From Arthrobacter pascens (lineage in GTDB: Bacteria; Actinomycetota; Actinomycetes; Actinomycetales; Micrococcaceae), in contig NZ_JAFHKT010000116.1 of assembly GCF_017052465.1 (NCBI RefSeq), forward strand, positions 1-64,000: DNA of 64,000 nt, in the 5' to 3' direction. The position numbers and the translations under genes were made by a program. Below, piece after piece: positions 25,745-33,965 of this stretch. The first letter of the stretch is position 1. The number at the start of each line of letters is the position of its first letter. Below the pieces are notes generated by a model. It worked only from the letters and a program-made list of their open reading frames with translations. It ran no database searches and was not told where the DNA came from.

Positions 25745-26929
25745 CTAACTGTCCAAGGCGTCCAAAGCCTGCTGCAAATCGGACCAAAGGTCTTCGACGT
25801 TTTCGATTCCCACGCTCAGCCGGACCAGATTGTCGGGGACGCTGACCGGCTCAGCCGTGTGCCGGCGTCGTCGTTCAATGAGCGATTCCACACCGCCGAG
25901 CGATGTGGCGGGCAGCCACAGCTGCAGGGCACGGACCAGCTCGTCGGCGGCGTCGGCGCCGCTGAGGCCGCCGACCGGCGCAACCTGGATGCACAGAATG
26001 GAACCGAAACCGGACATCTGGGACTTGGCACGGTCGTGGCCCGGGTCGGTGGCCAGGCCCGGGTACCGGATACCCTCGACCCGGGGGTGCGAGGCCAGCC
26101 GTTCTGCCAGGACTGCCGCCGACGCCTGCGAGCGTTCGATCCGCAAGGCGAGGGTCCGCAGACCCCGCAGCGCGAGCCAGGCTTCGAAGGGGCCCGCGAT
26201 TCCGCCGTGGATGGTGCGGTGGTGGAGCAGAGTGTCCCGCAGTTCCTGGTTGGACGTCACCAGGGCGCCCAGCACGACGTCGGAATGCCCCGCCAGGTAT
26301 TTGGTCACCGAGTGAAGGACGACGTCGGACCCCAGGCTCAGCGGCTGCTGCACCAGAGGCGTGGAAAAGGTGTTGTCCGTGACAACGACTGCTCCGGCGT
26401 CGTGCGCCGCCTGGGTCAGCGCCCGGATGTCTGCGATGCCAAGCATGGGATTCGTCGGGCTCTCCAGCCACAGCATGGCCGCCGGGTTGCCGTCCGCGGG
26501 GGCGAGCTGGGCGATGACGGCGTCGGTGTCGGCAATGTCCACCAGACGGAGCTCGAAGAAGCCCTTTTCCGCCAGCTCCGAGGCCATCACCAGCGAGCCG
26601 GAGTAGCTGTGCGTCGGCATCACCAGGGCTCCGCCGGCAGGGATGAGTGACAGTGCTGAGCTGACGGCTGCCAGGCCGGAGGCGTACAGGAGGCCAGGCA
26701 GCGCGGCACCTTCAAGCTGCCCCAGCGCTTCCTCGAACGGGTCCCAGGTGGGGTTGGAGTAGCGGCCGTAGCCGCGGTCGCCGTCGTCCAGGGCGCCAGT
26801 GCCGAAATACGTGGAGGACAGCACGATCGGCGGGTTGACCGGCTCGTCCCGTTCGCGTGGCGGGCGGCCGGCGGCCACGACCACCGTCTCAGCCGAAAGG
26901 GATGCGGCATGGTGTTGGGAAAGGCTCAT
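25745..26929 (-). CDS. Trans-sulfuration PLP enzyme (cystathionine gamma-synthase-like)
   Basis: A 394-aa fold-type I PLP enzyme of the Cys/Met metabolism family. The PLP lysine is Lys210 (SVTKYLAGHSDVVLG); YGRYSNPTWDPFE and ESPTNPMLGI are family signatures. It may be a cystathionine gamma-synthase (O-succinyl- or O-acetylhomoserine + cysteine) or a gamma-lyase; sequence reading does not separate them. ATG 26929 (MSLSQHH) is chosen; a TTG at 26935 would add two residues. I saw no SAM-riboswitch-like structure in the short upstream gap. Confidence 0.88.
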   Translation of the reverse strand: MSLSQHHAASLSAETVVVAAGRPPRERDEPVNPPIVLSSTYFGTGALDDGDRGYGRYSNPTWDPFEEALGQLEGAALPGLLYASGLAAVSSALSLIPAGGALVMPTHSYSGSLVMASELAEKGFFELRLVDIADTDAVIAQLAPADGNPAAMLWLESPTNPMLGIADIRALTQAAHDAGAVVVTDNTFSTPLVQQPLSLGSDVVLHSVTKYLAGHSDVVLGALVTSNQELRDTLLHHRTIHGGIAGPFEAWLALRGLRTLALRIERSQASAAVLAERLASHPRVEGIRYPGLATDPGHDRAKSQMSGFGSILCIQVAPVGGLSGADAADELVRALQLWLPATSLGGVESLIERRRRHTAEPVSVPDNLVRLSVGIENVEDLWSDLQQALDALDS

Positions 26930-27063
26930 GAACAAAGCGTACTTTGGGCTCCGGCCGCTCGGAAAAGCGGTGGCTGGCGGGCGGTCCTTGTCGGTGACTT
27001 GCCAGTGACTTGCCAGAGACTTGTCAGAGAGACCTTGTCAGTGGGAGTGGGTAGGCTGGATGA

Positions 27064-27720
27064 GTGAATAATCAGAGTCCCGGACTTTTCATCGCTTTCG
27101 AAGGCGGTGACGGCGCCGGCAAGTCCACGCAGGCCGCCCTGCTGGCCGGGGCCCTTGAATCCCGTGGACTGACCGTGCTGAGGACCAGGGAACCGGGCGG
27201 AACGCCGATCGGCGAAAAACTGCGGTCCCTGGTGCTGGACCACGGCAACGGGCACATCGATGCCCATACCGAAGCGCTGATTTTCGCCGCGTCCCGCGCT
27301 GCCCACGCCAGCCAGGTGATCCGGCCTGCGCTGGAGCGCGGCGAAGTGGTGCTGACGGACCGGTACATCGACTCCTCCGTCGCTTACCAGGGAGCGGGGC
27401 GGGATCTGGGCACAGACGCCGTCCGGAGCGTCAATGAGTGGGCCACTTCCGGGCTGCAGCCTGATCTCACCGTGCTGCTGGATGTGGACCCCGCAGACGG
27501 CCGCAGCCGCCGCACGGCCGGTGACGCCGCAGAGGACAGGCTGGAATCGGAAGCCGACGAATTCCATGCCCGGATCCGGCAGGCCTTTCTGGATCTTGCC
27601 GCGGCGCGTCCGGACAGCTACCTGGTACTTGAGGCGCAGCTGTCCGTGGACGAACTTGCCGCCCGCATCCTGGACCGCGTGGACCGGCTGCTGGCAGCCA
27701 CCGGCAGGAGCCGTAAATGA
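27064..27720 (+). CDS. tmk: Thymidylate kinase
   Basis: A 218-aa kinase converting dTMP to dTDP. P-loop FEGGDGAGKST (residues 12-22), TREPGGTPIGEKLR and the DR(Y/F) motif TDRYIDSSVAYQGAGRDLG are present. GTG start at 27064. It overlaps holB by four bases (ATGA), so the two replication genes are translationally coupled. Confidence 0.96.
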   Translation: MNNQSPGLFIAFEGGDGAGKSTQAALLAGALESRGLTVLRTREPGGTPIGEKLRSLVLDHGNGHIDAHTEALIFAASRAAHASQVIRPALERGEVVLTDRYIDSSVAYQGAGRDLGTDAVRSVNEWATSGLQPDLTVLLDVDPADGRSRRTAGDAAEDRLESEADEFHARIRQAFLDLAAARPDSYLVLEAQLSVDELAARILDRVDRLLAATGRSRK

Positions 27721-28859
27721 CGGTATGGGACGATCTCCAGGGCCAGCCAGCCGTCGTCGCGCAGCTGCAGCAGGCCGCCACGGGTGATTCACTCACCCAC
27801 GCCTGGCTGTTCACCGGCCCGCCGGGCTCGGGCAGGTCGAACGCGGCCAAGGCCTTTGCCGCGGCCCTCAACTGCGATCAGGACGACGTCTCCCGGCGCG
27901 GCTGCGGCGAGTGCCACGCCTGCCGGACCATCCTCGGCGAAACCCACGCCGACGTCGTTTTCGTCCGCACCGAAAAGGTGACCATCACCATCGATGAGGC
28001 CCGGGAGCTCGTATCCACGGCCGGCAACAGGCCCTCGTCGGGCCGGTGGCGGATCATCGTGGTGGAGGACGCCGACCGCATGGCGGAGCGCACCACGAAC
28101 GTTCTGCTGAAGGCCATCGAAGAACCCACGCCGCGGACCGTCTGGATGCTGTGTGCCCCCTCCCCGGCGGACGTCCTGGTCACCATCCGGTCGCGGTGCC
28201 GGGCCGTAGCACTCCGGCTTCCCCCCGCCGCCGACGTCGCGGCGCTGCTGGTGAGTCGCGACGGCGTCGATCCGGCCGTGGCCGAAAGCGCCGCACGCGC
28301 AGCGCAAAGTCATGTCGGGATCGCCCGCCGCCTGGCCCGCGACGCCGAGGCCAGGCAGCGCCGGCTGGAGACTGTCCGTTTTCCGCTGGGCCTCCGGGGC
28401 ATTACGGCCGCCGTGATGATGGCTGATAAGCTGGTCAAGATCGCCACCGAGGAGGCCAACAGCTCCAATGAGGAGCGGGACGCCGCCGAGAAGGCCGCAC
28501 TGTTGGCCACGCTGGGCGCTCCCGAGACCGGAACCCTGCCGCCCGCCATGCGCAGCCAGGTGAAACAGCTTGAGGATGATCAAAAGCGGCGCGCTAAGCG
28601 GTCCATCACGGACTCCCTCGACCGGACGCTGACCGACCTCCTCTCCTTTTACCGGGACGTGCTGATCATCCAGATGGGGAATTCCGTGGAGCTCGTCAAC
28701 GTTGAGTTGAGGAGTGAACTGGAGGATTTCGCTGGCCGCTCGGGACCGGAGGTCACCCTCGCCAGGATGGATGCCATCAACAAGGCGAGGAAACGCATCA
28801 CCACTACCAACGTCGCACCGCTTTTGACCATCGAGGCAATGGCCGCCGGCCTGGTCTAG
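27717..28859 (+). CDS. holB: DNA polymerase III delta' subunit
   Basis: A 380-aa clamp-loader subunit. The N-terminal AAA+ domain has FTGPPGSGRSNAAKAF (a P-loop-like motif with Arg in place of Lys, as is usual for the non-hydrolysing delta'), zinc-binding CGECHACRTILG, and EDADRMAERTTNVLLKAIEEP. A C-terminal helical region mediates assembly. It is coupled to tmk by an ATGA overlap. In this lineage it is sometimes annotated as DNA polymerase III subunit gamma/tau-like. Confidence 0.92.
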   Translation: MTVWDDLQGQPAVVAQLQQAATGDSLTHAWLFTGPPGSGRSNAAKAFAAALNCDQDDVSRRGCGECHACRTILGETHADVVFVRTEKVTITIDEARELVSTAGNRPSSGRWRIIVVEDADRMAERTTNVLLKAIEEPTPRTVWMLCAPSPADVLVTIRSRCRAVALRLPPAADVAALLVSRDGVDPAVAESAARAAQSHVGIARRLARDAEARQRRLETVRFPLGLRGITAAVMMADKLVKIATEEANSSNEERDAAEKAALLATLGAPETGTLPPAMRSQVKQLEDDQKRRAKRSITDSLDRTLTDLLSFYRDVLIIQMGNSVELVNVELRSELEDFAGRSGPEVTLARMDAINKARKRITTTNVAPLLTIEAMAAGLV

Positions 28860-28919
28860 GCCGAAGCCCAGTCCTGCCTTGCCTGACGCCGCCAAACGCT
28901 CTGCCCCAAGGAGAACCGC

Positions 28920-30494
28920 ATGATGTCCACACCTCCCCTGACCGCGCAACCGCGCTCATTCGCGGCTGCAGTGCGGGCTGCCGGAGCCATGGCGGCAGTC
29001 CTGTTCCTGACATCGTGCAGCGTCCTCGGGCTTTCCAAGGACGGCAGCCAGGGGAACTCCACGGGGCAGGCCGATCCCTCCATCGCTGCTGAGGCTCCGG
29101 CGGGGCTGGAGGAGTTCTACTCCCAGAAGGTGGTTTGGGAGCCGTGCGAGGACAAGATGCAGTGCGCCAAGGTCAAAGTACCGCTGGATTATGCCAAACC
29201 GGACGGCGAGACCATTGAAATCGCGGCCCTGAAAGTCGCAAGCACGGGCAAGAAACAGGGCAGCCTGATGGTCAACCCTGGCGGCCCCGGGGCCTCCGGC
29301 TATGACTTCGTGCGGGACGCCGGAGTCAGCAACTTCTCTGACAAGGTGCGGGCCAACTTCGACCTCGTTGGCTTCGACCCCCGCGGGGTCAAACGGTCGG
29401 CGCCAGTGACGTGCCTGACCGACAAGGAGAGGGACGAGGCCAGGGAAAAGATCTATGTTCCCGAGACGGACGCCGGCCTCGCGACAATGCTGGCCGACAA
29501 CAAGGCCATCGCGCAGAAGTGCGCCCAGAAGACAGGGCCGGTGCTGGGCCATATCGACACCGTCAGCGCAGCGAAGGACCTTGATGTCCTCCGCGCTGTC
29601 GTGAATGACGCCAAGCTCAACTATGCGGGCTTCTCCTACGGAACCTTCCTCGGCTCCACGTACGCCTCGTTGTTCCCGGACAAGGTTGGGCGGATGCTGC
29701 TCGATGGAGCGATCGATCCTTCCCTCGGCGCTGAGGAGCTCACGCTGGGCCAGGCCAAGGCCTTCGAGAAGTCACTCCGCGCCTACGTCGAGCACTGCCT
29801 GCAGCAGGAAGGCTGCCCGCTGAGCGGGACAGTTGACGACGGCGTACAGCAGATCAGCGACGTCATCCAGTCGGTTATCGCGACACCGCGTGCTGCAAAG
29901 GACGGGCGGATCGTGGGCGGCAATGCCTTCGTCAGCGGCCTCATCGTTCCCCTGTATGCCAATGAAAACTGGCCGGTCCTGACGCAGGCCCTCGATGCCG
30001 CCATGAAGGGCGATGTCAGCCTCATGCTGCGCCTGGCGGACCTGGGAGCCAACCGCAACTCGAACGGAAAATACACGTCGAACACCACGTTCGCCTTCTC
30101 CGCGATCAACTGCCTTGACTACCCCATGACCAGCGATCCAGCAGCCATGCGGGCGGAGGAGCAGCAGCTCCGTGCGGCGTCACCGACGCTGGGGTACTTC
30201 TTCGCCTACGGCGGCACGAACTGTGCCCACTGGCCATACAAGAATGTCCGGGCCGCCCCGGGGGCCGCAGAGTACACGGGCTCAGCCCCGATCGTGGTGG
30301 TCGGTACCACCGGAGATCCCGCGACCCCCGTGGAATGGGCCAGCGCCCTGCGCAAGCAGCTGGGCAACTCTTCCCTGCTGACATGGAAGGGCCAAGGACA
30401 CACGGCCTACGGTCGGGCCAACAATTGCATCAGGGACGCCGTGGACTCGTACCTGGTGGATGGCAAGAAACCGGCGGACAACACCGTCTGCTGA
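28920..30494 (+). CDS. Exported alpha/beta-hydrolase, TAP-like peptidase
   Basis: A 524-aa lipoprotein-type hydrolase related to Streptomyces tripeptidyl aminopeptidases. The signal ends in lipobox LTSC; the alpha/beta fold carries nucleophile Ser239 (AGFSYGTFLG), Asp466 (GTTGDPATP) and His494 (GQGHTAYG), and the C-terminal TAP-like domain includes FAYGGTNCAHWP. MVNPGGPGASG forms the oxyanion region. AAGGAG lies six bases before ATG 28920. Likely trims peptides outside the membrane; the exact substrate is not known. Confidence 0.9.
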   Translation: MMSTPPLTAQPRSFAAAVRAAGAMAAVLFLTSCSVLGLSKDGSQGNSTGQADPSIAAEAPAGLEEFYSQKVVWEPCEDKMQCAKVKVPLDYAKPDGETIEIAALKVASTGKKQGSLMVNPGGPGASGYDFVRDAGVSNFSDKVRANFDLVGFDPRGVKRSAPVTCLTDKERDEAREKIYVPETDAGLATMLADNKAIAQKCAQKTGPVLGHIDTVSAAKDLDVLRAVVNDAKLNYAGFSYGTFLGSTYASLFPDKVGRMLLDGAIDPSLGAEELTLGQAKAFEKSLRAYVEHCLQQEGCPLSGTVDDGVQQISDVIQSVIATPRAAKDGRIVGGNAFVSGLIVPLYANENWPVLTQALDAAMKGDVSLMLRLADLGANRNSNGKYTSNTTFAFSAINCLDYPMTSDPAAMRAEEQQLRAASPTLGYFFAYGGTNCAHWPYKNVRAAPGAAEYTGSAPIVVVGTTGDPATPVEWASALRKQLGNSSLLTWKGQGHTAYGRANNCIRDAVDSYLVDGKKPADNTVC

Positions 30495-30626
30495 TGTGCC
30501 TGCCGATCGTCTGATTGGCGCCCCGTTCCGACCCGCACATCATCTCATTTTGACCCGGACGCAGGGACTCTATTACAGTTGACTCTGGCATGAACCGGCC
30601 GGGTTTTCCCGGTTGTTTGGTGCGGT

Positions 30627-30699
30627 GCTTCCTTAGCTCAGTCGGTAGAGCGTTTCACTCGTAATGAAAAGGTCATCAGTTCGATTCTGATAGGAAGCT
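30627..30699 (+). tRNA. tRNA-Thr (anticodon CGT)
   Basis: A 73-nt cloverleaf: acceptor GCTTCCT/AGGAAGC with discriminator T, D stem GCTC/GAGC, anticodon stem TTTCA/TGAAA around loop CTCGTAA (anticodon CGT), and T arm ATCAG-TTCGATT-CTGAT. CCA is not encoded. A weak TTGACC...TATTAC pair (30550-30576) with a short 15-nt spacer lies upstream. Confidence 0.95.
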
Positions 30700-30704
30700 C
30701 GGGC

Positions 30705-30742
30705 AAAACCCCCTGGAAACCAAGGTTTCTGGGGGGTTTTTT
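30705..30742 (+). terminator. tRNA-Thr terminator
   Basis: AACCCCC-T-GGAAACC pairs with GGTTTC-T-GGGGGGTT and is followed by a run of six T. It lies five bases past the tRNA. A classical intrinsic terminator. Confidence 0.85.
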
Positions 30743-30947
30743 GCTGGCGTTGGGACTGCCGTAGATAACCAAGTACGGATCGACTCTCGAGCAGACCGCG
30801 TGTTCCGTCCAGCAGGAACAACGAATCCATTGACAGGGTCTTCTCTTCCTCGCAGATGTACCTCTCCCAGGACGGCCACACCTCCCGCGGCACGGGTCCG
30901 GGAGCCGTTGCACCCGGGGCGTCCGGGCCGGTGAGGCGAGACAGCAT
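30743..30947 (-). pseudogene. Possible truncated reading frame behind tRNA-Thr
   Basis: On the minus strand, ATG 30947 follows AAGGAG by nine bases and opens a frame (MLSRLTGPDAPGATAPGP) whose first 40 codons have the high-GC third positions of real genes, e.g. VWPSWERYICEEEK. Codon use then decays, and the frame runs through the terminator and antisense to tRNA-Thr, stopping at 30633. It may be the 5' end of a gene cut off at the tRNA, perhaps by loss of an integrated element. No family recognised. It could be chance. Confidence 0.3.
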
Positions 30948-31010
30948 CCACTTTGGCTCCTTGAGCGGCGGAAAGGGCCTGCGACAGTATGCTGTGGGGG
31001 GCCGAACTGC

Positions 31011-31166
31011 TTAGTGCGCGTGATAACCATCCCGTCGACTGGCTCGCCGTCCCTGGCGTCGCTCCCGTTTCTCACCGCGGTCTACGCGAGACAGCAACAC
31101 CAGGATCGTACCGACCCAGATGACAAGAAACACAAACACCAGAGCAATCGCTTCCTGGCTGGCCAT
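31011..31166 (-). CDS. Small single-pass membrane protein (copy B)
   Basis: A 51-aa protein: MASQEAIALVFVFLVIWVGT begins a single membrane helix (about residues 5-26), followed by SRVDR and a strongly basic tail with EKRERRQGRR. It is a clear paralogue of the protein encoded at 31249-31473: the first 30 residues match at about two thirds of positions, and the upstream bases (TAAAAT...ATG) are also alike. Likely inner-membrane with a cytosolic basic tail. No function known. Confidence 0.65.
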   Translation of the reverse strand: MASQEAIALVFVFLVIWVGTILVLLSRVDRGEKRERRQGRRASRRDGYHAH

Positions 31167-31248
31167 ACTGCCATTTTAGGTCCGGAGGGGCATAAAAGCG
31201 CGTGGAGGCCAGATGCTGCTAGGGCCAGCAGAGCGACACCAAGCAGTT

Positions 31249-31473
31249 CTACGGGATGCGGCTCCGGCCGCGGCGGGAGGGCCTTCGACGGTGCGCCAGC
31301 CGCCGCACTCGTGTAATGCGGTGCACCCGCTGGTGAACCGCCCGGTCCGCCCTCCGTTCCTGGCGCTGCACCCGCCTTTCAGGGCGGTCAAGCCTGGAAA
31401 GCAACACCAGAATCGTGCCGGCCCAGATAAGAGCCATCGCGAATACCAGTGCGATCGCTTCCTCGGGGCGCAT
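31249..31473 (-). CDS. Small single-pass membrane protein (copy A)
   Basis: A 74-aa protein: MRPEEAIALVFAMALIWAGT opens a membrane helix (about residues 6-26), then SRLDRPERR and a long basic tail with 20 or more Arg and several His. It is paralogous to the 51-aa protein just downstream, with shared (E/Q)EAIALVF, IW(A/V)GTILVLLSR(L/V)DR. The Arg-rich tail could contact membrane lipid, nucleic acid or ribosomes. Sits downstream of the MFS gene on the same strand. Confidence 0.6.
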   Translation of the reverse strand: MRPEEAIALVFAMALIWAGTILVLLSRLDRPERRVQRQERRADRAVHQRVHRITRVRRLAHRRRPSRRGRSRIP

Positions 31474-31561
31474 ACGTCAATTTTACGCCTTGGTGAGTGT
31501 CAGGTATCGGAGGCACATGACTATTCTTGCCGACCTCGACCGGGCCACATCGAGTGCCTGC

Positions 31562-32779
31562 TCAGGTTTTCCTCGGCCACCGTATTGATGCGGCGCACAG
31601 CACGGCTGAGGACATCCAGAGGGCACCGCCCGGTCCCGCCGGCGCGGCAAGGAGGCCTGCGCAGATCGGCAAGGCTACCTGTCCGAGCCGGTTGCCCAGC
31701 AGCCTCAGCGCCAAAGCCGCGCCGCGGGCATCGGGAGGGACGGCCTGGGTGATCAGCGTCATCGTGATCGGTTGCCCCAGGCCGAGGAAGAACCCGGCAA
31801 CGGCCAGAAGGATGCCGGCTACAACTGGGTTGTCGAACAGCCAAGGCAGGATGGCCAGACCAATGCCGGCACCAGCAAGGCTCGAGGTAATGAGACCGGT
31901 TCTGCTCCAGCGGGACAGCAGGACGGGCAGGAGAAGGCGGGACGAAATCGAGGCCGCCGCCCGGACCGCCAGCAGGACTCCAATTCCAACGGGAGCAATA
32001 CCGGTCTCTTCCCCCAAAAGAGGAAGAAAGGCAACAATGATGTCGGTTGTGGCAAGAAGGGCAAGGCTGGCGATCATGTTGGTCTTGACCGTGCGGACTC
32101 CCAGGAGGTGCACCACTGACGTCGGCCGGGAAGGCGCGGGTGCCGCTGCGGTGTTTGCCCGGGCTCGGCGTGTTCCCGTTGCCGATGCACCTAACGCGAC
32201 CGGAACCGCGAGCAGGGCGATTGCCCCGGCGAGGAGCAGCGCCAAATTGGCGTCTGTGAGCCGGGTTTCGGCAGATACGTTTCCAGCGGACCCCATGGCA
32301 AGGCCCGCGACGAGTGGGCCCACGAGCTGCCCGAGTGAGAATGCGGCCGTGAACCATCCGAAGGCTGCATCCATTTGGCTCAGCGGGACGAACCTCGCGA
32401 TGGCGGACTGGCCGGCAATCGTGAAGCACAGGTGTCCCATCCCCAGCACGGCACTGGCCAACGCCACCAAGAGAAGGGATGGGGCAGAGGAGAGCAGGAA
32501 AGGACCGGCAGACAGTAACAGCGTCCCGACGACTGTGATGCCCCGGAGCGACGTTCGGCGATCGGACATCCGACCCAGCCAAAGCGCGAAGGCAACTGGC
32601 AGGAGTGCGAAGGAGGCAGATGTCAGCCCGACCATCACCGAGTCCCCGCCAAGGGCCAGCACCTTATAGGAGATCAGGGGACGGGCAAGGTTGAGAGCCA
32701 TCTGGCACAGCACGGCGGCGGCGATCAGCATCCACAGCCACCGCCGCGGTGCCCTTTCGGGCTTTGGCATGCCCGTCAC
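31562..32779 (-). CDS. MFS transporter
   Basis: A 405-aa permease with about 12 hydrophobic segments and the MFS loop motif WLGRMSDRRTSLRG after helix 2. The GTG 32779 start overlaps the stop of the LysR gene by four bases (GTGA), so it is translationally coupled to that regulator. The substrate is unknown; its neighbours suggest a carboxylate, but the drug-exporter-like sequence does not settle direction. ATG 32770 would be an alternative start. Confidence 0.82.
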   Translation of the reverse strand: MTGMPKPERAPRRWLWMLIAAAVLCQMALNLARPLISYKVLALGGDSVMVGLTSASFALLPVAFALWLGRMSDRRTSLRGITVVGTLLLSAGPFLLSSAPSLLLVALASAVLGMGHLCFTIAGQSAIARFVPLSQMDAAFGWFTAAFSLGQLVGPLVAGLAMGSAGNVSAETRLTDANLALLLAGAIALLAVPVALGASATGTRRARANTAAAPAPSRPTSVVHLLGVRTVKTNMIASLALLATTDIIVAFLPLLGEETGIAPVGIGVLLAVRAAASISSRLLLPVLLSRWSRTGLITSSLAGAGIGLAILPWLFDNPVVAGILLAVAGFFLGLGQPITMTLITQAVPPDARGAALALRLLGNRLGQVALPICAGLLAAPAGPGGALWMSSAVLCAASIRWPRKT

Positions 32780-33687
32780 CGGAAGTCTGCGGTGGTGTCT
32801 TTTGCGACCTCCAGGAGCGTGGTTTGGAAGGCTATTTCAGCGGCCGCGCGTACCCTGTCATGTCGGTGGGCCAGGAGCACTCGTCGGGATGGTGCGCTGC
32901 TTCCGAGAGAAACGATGCTGACGCCGGGGTGCTTATTGACCACGGCCGTTCTAGGTGCCAAGGCGATACCCAGACCGACACTCACCATGGCCTGGGCTTC
33001 CTGGTAATCATTGGCATGGAAGGCGATACGGGGCGTGAAACCTGCTGCGCGGGCGCTTCGGTGCAGCACTTCGACGACGGGATGCGCCTCTTCACGCACA
33101 ATCCATTCCTCAGCGGCCAGGTCTGCCATGTCCACCTGCTTCCGGCGTGCCAATCGGTGGTCCTTGCCCACAATCAGGGCCGTCGCGTCCTCGAACACAG
33201 TAGTCAGGGCAAAGTCCTCCGGGTTTATCCGGTTCCACTCGTAGTCCCAAAGGAGGGACATTCCCACCTGGCCGTTCTCGAGCATCTCAATAAGCTCCCC
33301 GAAGCGGCTACTGCGGACGTGCAACTCGATCGCCGGGTATTCCTTCTTGAACCTGCTAATCACCACGGGGAGGAACGAACCGCCCAAGGTGGGGAAGGTT
33401 CCCATTGTGAGGCTTCCGCGGTTGAGCCCGGCGATTTCCGCCAGGTCAGCCTCGGCCGCGGCCATCTGCCGCAGGATCCGACGGGTGTGCGAGGCGAGAA
33501 CATGCCCGGCATCGGTGGGAACCATCCCCCGGGTTTGTCGCTGCAGAAGGGGTTGGCCGATTTCGGCTTCGAGTCGCCGAAGCTGCTGGGACACTCCTGA
33601 TGGAGAATACACATGCTTCTCCGCAGCGGCAGTGATCGAACCGAGTTCCACCACATCAAGCAGTAACTCAAGTCTGCGCACGTTCAA
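32776..33687 (-). CDS. LysR-family transcriptional regulator
   Basis: A 303-aa regulator. The N-terminal winged helix is visible in VVELGSITAAAEKHVYSPSGVSQQLRRLE, followed by a periplasmic-binding-like effector domain (about residues 85-300) with MGTFPTLGGSFLPVVI. TTG 33687 is chosen because GGGAG lies eight bases upstream; TTG 33690 or GTG 33681 are possible, and the 33726 frame start lacks a site. It is divergent from the PrpF-family gene and overlaps an MFS gene, so it most likely senses a carboxylate handled by the locus and controls both directions. Confidence 0.88.
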   Translation of the reverse strand: MNVRRLELLLDVVELGSITAAAEKHVYSPSGVSQQLRRLEAEIGQPLLQRQTRGMVPTDAGHVLASHTRRILRQMAAAEADLAEIAGLNRGSLTMGTFPTLGGSFLPVVISRFKKEYPAIELHVRSSRFGELIEMLENGQVGMSLLWDYEWNRINPEDFALTTVFEDATALIVGKDHRLARRKQVDMADLAAEEWIVREEAHPVVEVLHRSARAAGFTPRIAFHANDYQEAQAMVSVGLGIALAPRTAVVNKHPGVSIVSLGSSAPSRRVLLAHRHDRVRAAAEIAFQTTLLEVAKDTTADFR

Positions 33688-33965
33688 CAAGGCGTCTCCC
33701 TTTGAAGTATTTGTTATGCCCCCCACAGCATTCTACGTATTCCGTTCATGCTCGGCTCGTTTCAAGGACCTGTGAGAACGGAGGAGCATCGTGGCCGCGG
33801 CAGATTTACACGCCGAGCCGTCTGAAAGCGCCACTGATTGAAGCAACAGTGCATACTCATGCAAGAATTGGCGTTTGTAATTCATCTGAGGTTCGCATCA
33901 CACTTGTACAAGCCGGACAGGCTTGTCGGCCCAACGAAGGGCCCAGGAAGGTGTGAAAAGCAATC
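33688..33965. promoter_or_regulatory. Divergent control region, LysR gene to carboxylate operon
   Basis: A 278-bp gap between the divergent LysR-MFS pair and the PrpF-TctC-TctAB operon. It is lower in GC than the genes around it, and it is where a LysR tetramer would bind. I did not find a T-N11-A site clear enough to name. The PrpF start ATG 33966 has AGGAAGG at a rather long distance upstream. Confidence 0.45.

Noticed and set aside
25115..26650. 511-aa plus-strand frame across the DUF2516 and trans-sulfuration genes
   Set aside because: It covers three real genes in other frames and has no family features.
26930..27063. SAM riboswitch upstream of the trans-sulfuration gene
   Set aside because: The gap is short and shows repeated short motifs but no SAM-I or SAM-II core pairing that I could find.
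30638..31075. 145-aa minus-strand frame ending in RIELMTFSLRVKRSTD
   Set aside because: This tail is the well-known false translation antisense to a tRNA gene; the frame also overlaps the terminator.
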